The notes under the pieces were generated by a model that ran no database searches, was not told the origin of the DNA, and was given only the letters and a program-made list of their open reading frames with translations. A stretch of DNA of 64,000 nt from an uncultured Flavobacteriaceae bacterium (GTDB taxonomy: Bacteria; Bacteroidota; Bacteroidia; Flavobacteriales; Flavobacteriaceae). Position 1 is the stretch's first letter; the number at the start of each line of letters is the position of its first letter. Shown piece after piece: positions 8,019 to 16,549 of this stretch. The position numbers and the translations under genes were made by a program. Where the stretch lies: the NCBI GenBank assembly GCA_947487895.1, contig CANKYF010000002.1:62001-126000 (forward strand). Direction: 5' to 3'.

Positions 8019-9062
8019 ATGACATTTAAAAGTAAGGTTAATAATATTAGAAGGAACATTATGGGAAAGCTAACAAAAAGTGTTGGCGCATCTTATAATG
8101 CAGAAGAAAGATTAACAGATGCTTCTCAAGTAAAAAGAGTTTTAATTAGTAGACCTAATCACAGATTAGGAAATCAGCTTCTATTAACACCATTAGTGCA
8201 AGAAGTCATAAATACATTTCCAAACTGTAAAGTAGATTTATTTGTTAAAGGTGGAGTTGCTTACCCCGTTTTTGAAAACTATAAGCAAGTAGACACTATA
8301 ATTGTATTACCAAAAAAACCATTTAATCAGTTATTAAAATACGGATTGACTTGGTTAAAAATAAGAAAGCACAAGTATGATTTAGTAATTAATGGAGATA
8401 AAAACTCATCATCTGGTAGACTCTCTACAAAATATGCTCGATCAAAATTTAAATTATTTGGTGATGTAAATGATACTATTAAAAATATGTATGATGATCA
8501 TGAGCATATATCTAAATACCCTGTGTATAATTTAAGGTTGTTCCTTGAAGAAATAGGGCTTCCAAAAAACAATTCAGACTTACCACTTTTAGATATAAAG
8601 TTGAATGAAGCCGAAATCAATAATGGCAAAACCATAATTCAAGATTTAATTAAAAACAATAAAAAAACAATTTGTATATATACTAATGCAACAGGAGATA
8701 AATGTTATTCTGAAGAATGGTGGGAAGCCTTTTATCAACGTCTATTAAAAGAATATTCAGATTATAATATTATTGAAATGCTTCCTATAGAAAACATTTC
8801 AAAAGTAGGGTTTAAAGCACCACATTTTTACAGTAAAGATATACGAGAAATGGCAGGAGTATTAAGAAATGTAGCTGTTTTTATTGCTGCAGATAATGGT
8901 GTAATGCATTTATCTAGTGCTTCTTTAACTCCTACTTTAGGATTCTTTAAAGTAACAAAACAAGAGGTTTATGAACCTTATGGTAATGGTAGTTTAGCAT
9001 TAAATACTAATAACACTAATATTGATGATTGGTTTAATGCTATTGATGGTATTTTAAATTAA
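8019..9062 (+). CDS. Glycosyltransferase family 9 (heptosyltransferase-like)
   Basis: 347 residues with the two-domain layout of ADP-heptose:LPS heptosyltransferases. The N-terminal domain contains RVLISRPNHRLGNQLLLTPLVQEV, with the typical glycine-containing acceptor loop. The C-terminal domain carries ICIYTNATGDKCYSEEWW and the nucleotide-sugar site FIAADNGVMHLSSASLTPTLGFF. The enzyme would add a sugar to the LPS or lipid-linked core on the cytoplasmic face of the inner membrane. The first 40 residues are extra compared with many family members. The Met at residue 15 (MGKLTKS) is an alternative start. Confidence 0.87.
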   Translation: MTFKSKVNNIRRNIMGKLTKSVGASYNAEERLTDASQVKRVLISRPNHRLGNQLLLTPLVQEVINTFPNCKVDLFVKGGVAYPVFENYKQVDTIIVLPKKPFNQLLKYGLTWLKIRKHKYDLVINGDKNSSSGRLSTKYARSKFKLFGDVNDTIKNMYDDHEHISKYPVYNLRLFLEEIGLPKNNSDLPLLDIKLNEAEINNGKTIIQDLIKNNKKTICIYTNATGDKCYSEEWWEAFYQRLLKEYSDYNIIEMLPIENISKVGFKAPHFYSKDIREMAGVLRNVAVFIAADNGVMHLSSASLTPTLGFFKVTKQEVYEPYGNGSLALNTNNTNIDDWFNAIDGILN

Positions 9063-9171
9063 TGTTCTTCAATAATTTCTTTTTTCATTAGTTGCTTGCA
9101 TTCTCAATTAACCTTAGTGTAAGCTCTATTCATAGAAAAATATTAAAATAACAATACATAAAATTAATAAG

Positions 9172-9462
9172 ATGACGAAACTAACTATAGTAGCAAACAT
9201 TCTAGCAAAAGAAGAAAAACGAGACCTAGTAAAAAGCGAATTATTAAAACTTATTGATATTACAAGGGCAGAAGAAGGTTGTATTAATTATGATTTGCAC
9301 CAAGATAATGAAAACCCGAATCTATTTATGTTCTATGAGAATTGGGAAAACCGTGAATTATGGCAAGCGCATATGGGAAAACAACATTTAGCAGATTATG
9401 TGGTTGCTACAGAAGGTGCTATAGAGAATTTCACCCTAAACGAAATGACCATAATAGGGTAG
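9172..9462 (+). CDS. Antibiotic biosynthesis monooxygenase (ABM) domain protein, YgiN-like
   Basis: 96 residues spanning one ABM ferredoxin-like domain: LTIVANILAKEEKRDLVKSELLKL, then EEGCINYDLHQDNENPNLFMFYENW and a HMGKQHLADYV segment. Proteins of this size form dimers and act as quinol or heme-type monooxygenases, or as stress-linked dioxygen-using enzymes without a bound cofactor. It is monocistronic, 109 bases after the GT9 gene. The fold is sure; the reaction is not. Confidence 0.88.
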   Translation: MTKLTIVANILAKEEKRDLVKSELLKLIDITRAEEGCINYDLHQDNENPNLFMFYENWENRELWQAHMGKQHLADYVVATEGAIENFTLNEMTIIG

Positions 9463-9526
9463 AGGTAAAACAGCAATAAATTTTATTAAAAGTCATTAAA
9501 CACTATTTTTTTTGAATAAAATAGAA

Positions 9527-9557
9527 GTGCATGCAACCTTTTAATTTTTTGGTTGTC
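9527..9557 (+). promoter_or_regulatory. Candidate ECF-type promoter (GTGCATGCAACC ... TGTC)
   Basis: GTGCATGCAACC (9527-9538) is followed after 15 bases by TGTC (9554-9557). A GCAAC -35 box and a GTC-containing -10 box at this spacing resemble ECF sigma promoters in Flavobacteriia. It lies 36 bases before the 43-codon ORF. The same GTGCATGCAAC 11-mer occurs at 32453-32463. Confidence 0.35.
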
Positions 9558-9592
9558 TTTAAATATTAAAGAACCCATTTTAGCAAGCGTGT

Positions 9593-9724
9593 ATGAATAC
9601 TACTAGAACAAAAAGCACATTAAAAGAAGCTTTAGAAGCTTATAAGGAATTAAATGAATGGAATGTTATTAATTTTTACTGGGCGCCAGTATATAAATTA
9701 AAAATTGAATTGACTTGCCATTAG
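9593..9724 (+). CDS. Small ORF, 43 residues, unknown
   Basis: ATG at 9593, TAG at 9722-9724. The peptide begins MNTTRTKSTL, continues with a likely amphipathic helix (KEALEAYKELNEW) and ends KLKIELTCH. No signal peptide and no recognised family. It sits 36 bases downstream of an ECF-like promoter pattern and 21 bases before the membrane AraC regulator, so it may be a co-transcribed short protein. Codon use looks like that of neighbouring genes, but the length leaves doubt. Confidence 0.4.
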   Translation: MNTTRTKSTLKEALEAYKELNEWNVINFYWAPVYKLKIELTCH

Positions 9725-9745
9725 AGAGAGAATTGACTTTATCTA

Positions 9746-10759
9746 ATGCTTAAAACCATTCAAATCATTGCTCTTTTACAAGGACTGTTTCTAGTAATAA
9801 TTATTTTTAAACACAGAAGTTATTACAAGAAACCAAACTTTAATTTACTACTAGGTTGTACTATATCTGTAATGCTATATGCTATTGGAGATGATAATTA
9901 CAACCTCTTTGTTGAAAATGCCAATTGGTTTATTTTTCATGATACATTAATTATTACTTTTTTGTTTTTATTTATTAGATATTACAAGTCTGATAAAGAA
10001 AAATTTCACAAAAAAGATGTTCTCTTTTTTATACCTTACTTACTTAATACTATACTACACGCAGGATATGTTTTTGGGGTTTTAAAAGCAACGGGGATGT
10101 TATTAGCAATTAAGGAACTAGTTGAAATCACATTTTTTGTCTACCTAATACTTACTATTCATAATATTGTTAAAAACAAAAAAGGAAAATGGTTGTTGTT
10201 AATTGTTGTACCGCTCACCATTATTTTTATTATAGATGAACTTACTTTTTTAATTACTGGTACTAATGATTCTCCTTTCTTTTTAGATAGTTACGGTGTA
10301 TTCATTACTACTATTGTTTTATTCTACTTTGTTGTTTATAAGTTAATAACTTCTCCTAATAAAGTTTTGCCAAAACCAGAAACTCGCAAGTATAAATCAT
10401 CTTCTCTGCAACAAGATGATATTTCTGTATACATTTCAGAAATTAATCATTTAATGAAAGAAAAGAAATTGTTTAGAAATCAAAACTTGAATGTTAATGA
10501 TGTTGCTAAACAATTAAACATACCTAGAACCTATCTTTCACAAATCTTAAATGTTCATATGAAAATTGCATTTCAAGATTTATTAAATCACTATCGTGTA
10601 GATGATTTTATTTCATGTCTTCATAAAGAAGAATACAAAAATTACACACTTTTTGGGATTGCTAATGAGGTGGGGTTTGGATCAAAATCATCTTTTAACA
10701 CCACTTTTAAGAAATTAAAAGGCATGACCCCTAGTCAGTTTAAAAAACAGCTTCTTTAA
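9746..10759 (+). CDS. Membrane-bound AraC-family transcriptional regulator
   Basis: 337 residues. The first about 210 are hydrophobic, forming around seven membrane helices of the kind found in Bacteroidota sensor regulators. The last 100 residues form an AraC-type double helix-turn-helix (HTH_18): LNVNDVAKQLNIPRTYLSQILN for the first HTH and GIANEVGFGSKSSFNTTFKK then MTPSQFKKQL for the second. The arrangement predicts a one-component regulator that senses a signal in or through the inner membrane and binds DNA in the cytoplasm. Targets are unknown; the 18-bp palindrome just downstream could be one. Confidence 0.88.
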   Translation: MLKTIQIIALLQGLFLVIIIFKHRSYYKKPNFNLLLGCTISVMLYAIGDDNYNLFVENANWFIFHDTLIITFLFLFIRYYKSDKEKFHKKDVLFFIPYLLNTILHAGYVFGVLKATGMLLAIKELVEITFFVYLILTIHNIVKNKKGKWLLLIVVPLTIIFIIDELTFLITGTNDSPFFLDSYGVFITTIVLFYFVVYKLITSPNKVLPKPETRKYKSSSLQQDDISVYISEINHLMKEKKLFRNQNLNVNDVAKQLNIPRTYLSQILNVHMKIAFQDLLNHYRVDDFISCLHKEEYKNYTLFGIANEVGFGSKSSFNTTFKKLKGMTPSQFKKQLL

Positions 10760-10783
10760 AGGGGTTTTCTCCATTTAACACGG

Positions 10784-10801
10784 TCAGAATACGTATTCTG
10801 A
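10784..10801. promoter_or_regulatory. Perfect 18-bp palindrome
   Basis: TCAGAATACGTATTCTGA is a perfect inverted repeat between the AraC regulator and the GT2 gene, flanked by GG and CC with one mismatch pair. It could be an operator or, read as a hairpin with an ACGT loop, a weak terminator; only a T-poor tail follows. Confidence 0.45.
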
Positions 10802-10919
10802 ACCTACTTTATTTTATAGCTTCTTATTATCGAAATACTTTTGAAATTCAATTCTTCATACCATTTGAAGTATTTGTATTTATCTGCCTATGAAGCACAA
10901 TTACATTAAATTATAAAAT

Positions 10920-11702
10920 ATGTATCAAACTTATGATCTAGTAATAGTTGTTCCCTGTTACAATGAATCCAAAAGGTTGCAATTAGGTGAATTCCATCGT
11001 TTTCTTAAAAAAAATAACAAAGTCCTGTTTTGTTTTGTAAATGATGGATCTACCGATATTACGATTAATTATTTGAGAGTTCTAAATAGCGCTTATCCTA
11101 ATCAGACACATGTTATAGACTTAGAAATTAATCAAGGTAAAGCAGAAGCCGTAAGAATGGGAGTTATTTCATGCTTAGAAATTTTCAATTTTAAAAAAAT
11201 AGCATATTTAGATGCTGATTTATCTACTTCACTAAACGAATGTTTTTCAATAAGTAGTCAACTAAATCATAAAATCACTTTTGCTTTTGGTTCTCGTATA
11301 GCCAAATTAGACACCACCATTAGTAGAAAAAAGTATCGCTTTATAGTAGGTAGATGTTTAGCTACTTTAATTTCAAGTCAACTAAACCTAAGAGTATATG
11401 ATACCCAATGCGGATGTAAAGTGTTTGAAAGAAGTTTGGCTGCTTTATTATTCAAAGAAAAATTTATCTCGAAATGGTTATTTGATGTAGAGCTATTTCA
11501 TCGATTATTATTTTTATATGGAAAAACTAAACTCATAGAAAAAGTAAATGAAGTTCCGTTAAATTCTTGGATAGATACAGACGATTCTAAAGTGCCTTTA
11601 GCTTATTTTTTTAAGCTTTGGTTTGATTTAATTCTTATTAAATACACTTATAAAATGCCTATTAAACCTAAAGAAATTAAAAATGAAGCGGTATTTGAAT
11701 AA
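10920..11702 (+). CDS. Glycosyltransferase family 2 (polyprenyl-phosphate sugar synthase-like)
   Basis: 260 residues with a GT-A fold: DLVIVVPCYNES at the start, FVNDGSTD, then the metal-binding DADLSTS (DxD) and FGSRIAK. The later CGCKVFER and WLFDVELFHR motifs match the dolichyl/undecaprenyl-phosphate mannose or glucose synthase group. It lacks a GtrB-type C-terminal pair of membrane helices, so it probably acts at the cytoplasmic face with a membrane partner. It overlaps the next gene, an ArnT-like transferase, by 20 bases, which fits one enzyme making the lipid-linked sugar and the next using it. Confidence 0.88.
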   Translation: MYQTYDLVIVVPCYNESKRLQLGEFHRFLKKNNKVLFCFVNDGSTDITINYLRVLNSAYPNQTHVIDLEINQGKAEAVRMGVISCLEIFNFKKIAYLDADLSTSLNECFSISSQLNHKITFAFGSRIAKLDTTISRKKYRFIVGRCLATLISSQLNLRVYDTQCGCKVFERSLAALLFKEKFISKWLFDVELFHRLLFLYGKTKLIEKVNEVPLNSWIDTDDSKVPLAYFFKLWFDLILIKYTYKMPIKPKEIKNEAVFE

Positions 11703-13086
11703 TCCAAAATTTTATATGTATTCTGTAATTGGGATTTTAGGTATTAGAGGCATTCTAAATGCAATTATACCTTTAATGGATAAAACAGAAGCGCGTTATG
11801 CAGAAATAGCCAGAATAATGGCTGAAACAGGCAATTGGATAACGCCACAAATAGATTATGGAGTTCCTTTTTGGGCAAAACCGCCATTATCAACATGGTT
11901 GTCTGCATTATTCTTTAAATTATTTACAGTCAACGAGTTTTTCGCAAGATTTCCATCTTTATTGCTCACTGGAGTTTTAGTATTAATGATTGGTAAACAT
12001 GCCAAAAAAAGGGGATTACCGTTTTTTTTACCAGGTCTTATTATTTTAACTATTCCAGAGTTTCTGGTTCATGCAGGTGTGGTGTCTACAGATGTATCAT
12101 TAACATTTGCTATTGCATTAGTTATGCTGTCTTTTTGGGAAACAATGCAAGAAAATGCTAAAGTATATTGGCAGTACTTAGTTTTTTTAGGATTTGGTTT
12201 AGGACTAATTGCTAAAGGTCCAATAGTATTTATTTTAACGATTCCTCCAATTCTAGGTTGGATTTTAATATTTAAGCAACATAAAATAGTATTTAATAGA
12301 ATAGCACTCTTAAAAGGTTTTATAATAACATTAGTAATAGGTGTACCATGGTATATTTTTGCAGAAAAAGCAACCTCAGGTTTTATTGATTATTTTGTGA
12401 TAGGAGAGCATTTTAAACGATTTTTTGATTCTAACTGGGTAGGTGATAAATACGGGTTTCCTAAGTCTCAACCTATTGGTATGATATGGGTATTCTTGGT
12501 GCTATTTACATTTCCGTGGATACTCATTTTAATTAAAAACCTATGGAAAGAAAGAGTTTATATAATTAAAAATAAATGGATAGCTTTTTTATGCCTTTGG
12601 CTATTATGGACGCCTTTATTCTTTACCGTATCAAAAAGTTTAATACACCCTTATATAATGCCTGTTATAATGCCTATAGCTCTATTAATCACCTATTTTT
12701 GGGCTAAGACCAAACTAGAACTTTTATGTTTAAAATTTGGTGTTTTAATTCCTGTTTTAGCTTTGTTACTTTCAACATATGCATCTTTTCAAGGAAAGTT
12801 ATCATACTATAATACAGATAAACTTTTTTTTAATGAAAAATTAACTCAAAGGAATCAGGTTTTTCATTTAAATAAGAAAAGTTACTCGTCTCAATTTTAT
12901 TCTAACGGAGCAATAAAAAGTATTGAATTACAAAGTGTAAAAGAACTTTTAAGTAGTAAAAAATCTTTTTTGATACTTATTTCTAAAAAAGACTATTTAA
13001 AAATTCCTCATGATGTAAAGCAACAATTGGTTTTAATTACATCAAATCATAAAAAAGGGATGTACAGATATAAAATACAACCATAA
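11683..13086 (+). CDS. ArnT-like glycosyltransferase family 39/83 membrane protein
   Basis: 467 residues with about 11 membrane helices. The first periplasmic loop carries DKTEARYAEIARIMAETGNWITP and then FWAKPPLSTWLSALFFKLF, the classic GT-C acidic and KPP motifs of the ArnT/PMT family. Such enzymes transfer a sugar from a polyprenyl-phosphate donor to lipid A or protein on the outer face of the inner membrane. The start lies inside the GT2 gene (20-base overlap), implying translational coupling. Donor and acceptor are not determined by the sequence. Confidence 0.88.
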   Translation: MKRYLNNPKFYMYSVIGILGIRGILNAIIPLMDKTEARYAEIARIMAETGNWITPQIDYGVPFWAKPPLSTWLSALFFKLFTVNEFFARFPSLLLTGVLVLMIGKHAKKRGLPFFLPGLIILTIPEFLVHAGVVSTDVSLTFAIALVMLSFWETMQENAKVYWQYLVFLGFGLGLIAKGPIVFILTIPPILGWILIFKQHKIVFNRIALLKGFIITLVIGVPWYIFAEKATSGFIDYFVIGEHFKRFFDSNWVGDKYGFPKSQPIGMIWVFLVLFTFPWILILIKNLWKERVYIIKNKWIAFLCLWLLWTPLFFTVSKSLIHPYIMPVIMPIALLITYFWAKTKLELLCLKFGVLIPVLALLLSTYASFQGKLSYYNTDKLFFNEKLTQRNQVFHLNKKSYSSQFYSNGAIKSIELQSVKELLSSKKSFLILISKKDYLKIPHDVKQQLVLITSNHKKGMYRYKIQP

Positions 13087-13109
13087 TTTAATAGCTGCAT
13101 ATCTAAAAG

Positions 13110-14372
13110 TTAAAAGTTACTATTTAGAATGCTAGTATGTCTTTTTAAATCGATAATTTCAAAACTATTTATTGCTCCAGCTCCTAAAAACCGGTATCTC
13201 AAACCAACAAATCGTCCAATAGACTTGTTGTACTGTCCTTCATAGATTATTGTGCTATCAACAGTAACAGAGATGTTTTTACTTTTAATAGTAATATCAA
13301 TATCTCTGGTCTCATTTAAATCTACTCCAAACATTGATAAATCGTGCTTTTTTCCGCTTAAATAAACATCATTCATCATAAGTCCTATATTAGACACACA
13401 TCCTAATTTAGAAAATGGAATGATTATAGCGCCTTCAGAACCAAGTATTACAATTTTTAAATTTTGACATACTGCCCATTTATCATCTAAAATACTTTGT
13501 AATGATTGAACGATTCTAATATGATCTCCTGATACATTTGCAAAGTCATTTATAAAATGAAATGATGACTGCAAAGGCTTTTCATTATTTGATATTTCAT
13601 CTAAAATGGTTTTAGAAAATGTCATTTTATCTGTCATAATATCTTCTTTAAGTACATATTTTGGTACAGGTTCATAATCTAAAGTACCCATCCAGCCATT
13701 AGATTTAATAAACAAATCATGTTCCCTAATAAGTTCGGCGTCAACAAGTAATTTAGACCTAAAATACCCAGGATAATAATAGATACCCGTAGCTTGTTTT
13801 TCATGTGAAGCTATTTTTATGGTTTTAGTAACATCCCAGAATTGCTGAATATATATACTATCCGATTTTATATCATTTAAATCAAAATTAAAAATCACAG
13901 AATTAGGCAGTCCTCTGGTTATTGGCTCACTACTAAACTTTACATTAGAAAGATCATGATTAGGTGTAGTTTCAGAAACAGAAAACATTGAATAAATAGA
14001 AACAAAACCTAGTGCTAACACTATTGCAGAAATAATTATTACATGACTATTGGGGTTGATATTTTTTTCAAACCATGATTCCTTTTTATCATGCTTATTT
14101 TTAAAATCGCGCCAATTATTGAACCCAGCAAATTGAGCTAAAGTGTTTAATGTAGTAATACTAGGGGCACTATTGTATTTAACTTTTCCCCAAACCCGTT
14201 TTAAGGTTGTAATGCTTAATAATACCGAAGTATCTTCATTTATTTTATCACTCAATTCTGTGAAAACATCATTATGCCAATTTTTGGCATTACCCCATTG
14301 CAATTTTGCTTCAATAAGTTGTAGACATTTTTGAACTAAAGTATATTCTGGATATAAACTCATATTACACAA
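13110..14372 (-). CDS. Putative membrane-anchored HTH regulator with extracytoplasmic LamG-like domain
   Basis: 420 residues in three parts. Residues 1-100 are cytoplasmic and contain an HTH-like region (TSVLLSITTLKRVWGKVKY through LNTLAQFAGFNNWRDFKNK). One membrane helix follows (about residues 110-130). The remaining 290 residues are extracytoplasmic and beta-rich, ending in a segment similar to LamG/DUF1080-type folds (VTVDSTIIYEGQ, RFVGLRYRFLGAGAINSFEI). I infer a one-component transmembrane regulator; Bacteroidota have proteins of this layout, but its ligand is unknown. The gene diverges from a secreted LamG-like protein 119 bases away, a likely target. The translation may begin at Met4 (MSLYPEY). 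Confidence 0.65.
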   Translation of the reverse strand: MCNMSLYPEYTLVQKCLQLIEAKLQWGNAKNWHNDVFTELSDKINEDTSVLLSITTLKRVWGKVKYNSAPSITTLNTLAQFAGFNNWRDFKNKHDKKESWFEKNINPNSHVIIISAIVLALGFVSIYSMFSVSETTPNHDLSNVKFSSEPITRGLPNSVIFNFDLNDIKSDSIYIQQFWDVTKTIKIASHEKQATGIYYYPGYFRSKLLVDAELIREHDLFIKSNGWMGTLDYEPVPKYVLKEDIMTDKMTFSKTILDEISNNEKPLQSSFHFINDFANVSGDHIRIVQSLQSILDDKWAVCQNLKIVILGSEGAIIIPFSKLGCVSNIGLMMNDVYLSGKKHDLSMFGVDLNETRDIDITIKSKNISVTVDSTIIYEGQYNKSIGRFVGLRYRFLGAGAINSFEIIDLKRHTSILNSNF

Positions 14373-14391
14373 AAATCTTCAAAAAAAAGAA

Positions 14392-14401
14392 GTTGTACAA
14401 C
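14392..14401. promoter_or_regulatory. Candidate operator between divergent genes
   Basis: GTTGTACAAC is a perfect 10-bp palindrome in the 119-base divergent intergenic region. A related half-site TTGTACCAAC follows at 14413-14422. It is well placed to bind a regulator of both genes, possibly the HTH protein encoded to the left. Confidence 0.4.
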
Positions 14402-14491
14402 ATTGAATGTATTTGTACCAACTTGTTTATAGTATTATCCATGGGTTCTTCATTTTTGATTAATTATTAATTCAATTAAAACAATTTAATC

Positions 14492-15598
14492 ATGAAGCTA
14501 CTACTTAAAACCCTATTTATTATTTCAATATTACATTTTAATAGTCTAAATGGACAAAACACAATTCCTATTAATACAGATAACTGGCAAATTAATGCCA
14601 AATCTTATGTGTTAGAATCTTTTAAAGGAAAAGACGCTATTTATTTAGTTGGAGGAATTATGAAATTAAAGGATAGAACATTTTTAAATGGAACTATTGA
14701 ATTTGATATTTATTTAAAGAATGCTACAGCATATCCAGGTGTATATTTTAGGTTGATTAATGATATACATGGTGAACAGTGGTACATTCGTCCTCATCAA
14801 TCAGGAAATCCTGATGCTAATCAAGCAGCACCAATAATTAATGGAATAACGCCATGGCAATTATGTGTAGGTGAGAAGTATTCATTTAAATATAATTATA
14901 AATATGATGATTGGACACATGTTAAAATAATGGTCAAAGATGATAAAGCACAGGTGTTTTTAGATTATTCAGAGCAGCCCAATTTATCATGGAACTTATT
15001 TAATACTTCAAAATCAGGGGAAATAGTTTTAAGAGGGGGAAATAGAGATGGTATGTATATCGCTAATGTATCAGTTGATAATAGCACACCTAACTTAGTT
15101 AACTTCAAACCAATTGAAAGAAAGGCAATTTCAGGATTAATATCTAAATGGGCAATTTCTAATCCTTTCAAAGAAAGTATATTGAATGATAAAGAGCTAT
15201 TAAACAAACAACTAAATAGTACAAAATGGTTAGGTTCTATTGAGGTAGAGGAAGGAACAGCGGCTAATATTTCTAGAAAAGTTCAAATAAAAGATAGAGC
15301 TGTAAATACAGTATTTGCTAAAATTGAAATTGATTCAAATAAAGATCAGCAAAAGTTGTTTCATTTTGGCTATAGCGAAAGAGTAGTGCTTCTATTAAAT
15401 GGTCAACTAATTTATAAAGGGAGCAATAAGTTTAGATCTAGAGATTATAGATATTTAGGTACAATTGGGTTATATGATGCAGCATATTTAAACTTAAAGA
15501 AAGGAAGCAATACACTTATTATGGCAGTTGCTGAAGATTTTGGAGGGTGGTTAGTTACTGGGAAATTTGATGATTCAAGTGGATTGAAAATAAAATAA
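14492..15598 (+). CDS. Secreted protein with LamG/DUF1080-like and beta-sandwich domains
   Basis: 368 residues. Signal peptide at residues 1-21 (cleavage near LNGQ). Residues 25-200 resemble a concanavalin-like DUF1080/3-keto-disaccharide hydrolase fold: GGIMKLKDRTFLNGTIEFD, GVYFRLIND, WTHVKIMVKDDKAQVFLD. Residues 215-368 look like a galactose-binding-type sandwich (VVLLLNGQLIYKG, LNLKKGSNTLIMAVAEDFGGW). It probably binds or cleaves a carbohydrate outside the cytoplasm; catalytic residues were not identified. Divergent from the membrane HTH protein, which contains a similar extracytoplasmic fold. Confidence 0.68.
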   Translation: MKLLLKTLFIISILHFNSLNGQNTIPINTDNWQINAKSYVLESFKGKDAIYLVGGIMKLKDRTFLNGTIEFDIYLKNATAYPGVYFRLINDIHGEQWYIRPHQSGNPDANQAAPIINGITPWQLCVGEKYSFKYNYKYDDWTHVKIMVKDDKAQVFLDYSEQPNLSWNLFNTSKSGEIVLRGGNRDGMYIANVSVDNSTPNLVNFKPIERKAISGLISKWAISNPFKESILNDKELLNKQLNSTKWLGSIEVEEGTAANISRKVQIKDRAVNTVFAKIEIDSNKDQQKLFHFGYSERVVLLLNGQLIYKGSNKFRSRDYRYLGTIGLYDAAYLNLKKGSNTLIMAVAEDFGGWLVTGKFDDSSGLKIK

Positions 15599-15732
15599 TC
15601 GCAAAATAAAGGGTACTTGGTCGATATTTTTCACAAAAAAAATCTATTTATCGTTTTATTTAAGTTTTTATATAGTTTTTATGGCTAAACGTTGCTAATA
15701 TTTTAATTTTACTGTAATTAATTATTAGTCCA

Positions 15733-16353
15733 ATGAAATATTTAACCTCAATTTTAAGCTTTTCGCTTATAATTCTTCTAAGTACATCGGTGAAAGCTCA
15801 AGAAGAAACGTCTTCGAATGATATACCGAAGAATTATAAAAAAAGAAGCCCTATTTATGATTATTCAGAAAAAAATCTGAATAACACAGATACTATCCCT
15901 GATTTTTTAGCTCAGAAAAATAAGTTAAAAATAACAGGTACTATTTATGAAAATGATGGTGTTACGCCTGCAAAAAACATTTTGTTGTACATTGAACAAA
16001 GTGATGAAGAGGGTAATTTTGAATTAAAAAGGCATAATAAAAAGCGTTATGTTCACCATAGAGGATGGGTAAGAACCAACAATGATGGTAAATATACACT
16101 GTATACATTTGTTCCTGGAAGCTATTTCTATGGTAAAGAATTAAAGCAAATTTATCCTGTGGTTAAAGAACCAAATAAACCAGAATATAAAATTGAAACA
16201 TTTCTTTTTGATGACGATCCTTCGTTAACAGGAAAATGTAGAACCAAGGTTGAAGAAACAAATCCTCAAAGAATTCTAAAACTGGATAAAACTGAAGGTT
16301 TATGGATAGCCACAAGAGATATTATTCTTGGTAAAGAAATTGAATCCTATTAG
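15733..16353 (+). CDS. Intradiol ring-cleavage dioxygenase-fold secreted protein, metal ligands apparently lost
   Basis: 206 residues with a signal peptide (residues 1-22, cut near VKAQ). The core LKITGTIYENDGVTPAKNIL, RGWVRTNNDGKYTLYTFVPGSY and ETFLFDDDP follow the beta-sandwich of protocatechuate 3,4-dioxygenase beta chains. The usual PAHIH block, which gives a His iron ligand, is replaced by IYPVVKEPNKPEYKI. A signal peptide is unusual for catabolic enzymes of this family but common for secreted relatives in Bacteroidota. Catalysis is therefore doubtful; a binding role is possible. It is followed by a good terminator, so it is monocistronic. Confidence 0.7.
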   Translation: MKYLTSILSFSLIILLSTSVKAQEETSSNDIPKNYKKRSPIYDYSEKNLNNTDTIPDFLAQKNKLKITGTIYENDGVTPAKNILLYIEQSDEEGNFELKRHNKKRYVHHRGWVRTNNDGKYTLYTFVPGSYFYGKELKQIYPVVKEPNKPEYKIETFLFDDDPSLTGKCRTKVEETNPQRILKLDKTEGLWIATRDIILGKEIESY

Positions 16354-16362
16354 TATAATAAA

Positions 16363-16409
16363 TAGCATATTCACTTAAAAGCAATCATGAGAAATTATGA
16401 TTGCTTTTT
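16363..16409 (+). repeat. 47-bp direct repeat, copy 1 (contains a terminator)
   Basis: Begins TAGCATATTCACTTAAAAGC. It is identical to 17730-17776 except for one base, A16400 versus G17767. The change lies in the hairpin stem and turns an A-U pair into a G-U pair, so the structure is kept. Confidence 0.85.
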
Positions 16410-16410
16410 T
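16377..16410 (+). terminator. Intrinsic terminator, repeat copy 1
   Basis: A hairpin of AAAAGCAATCAT against ATGATTGCTTTT followed by a T-run, 24 bases after the dioxygenase-fold gene. It is the core of a 47-base sequence (16363-16409) repeated at 17730-17776. Confidence 0.75.
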
Positions 16411-16549
16411 TATTAATTTAAATTTAACATAAACGTTCAAGAATATTTATTACTTTTAAACATCTTCCTAGTTTTAATTTTTAGTGTAAAAATATATATA
16501 GTTACTTACTTCTAAATAGTAACCTTTTTTAACATAAAAATTAAACCTT

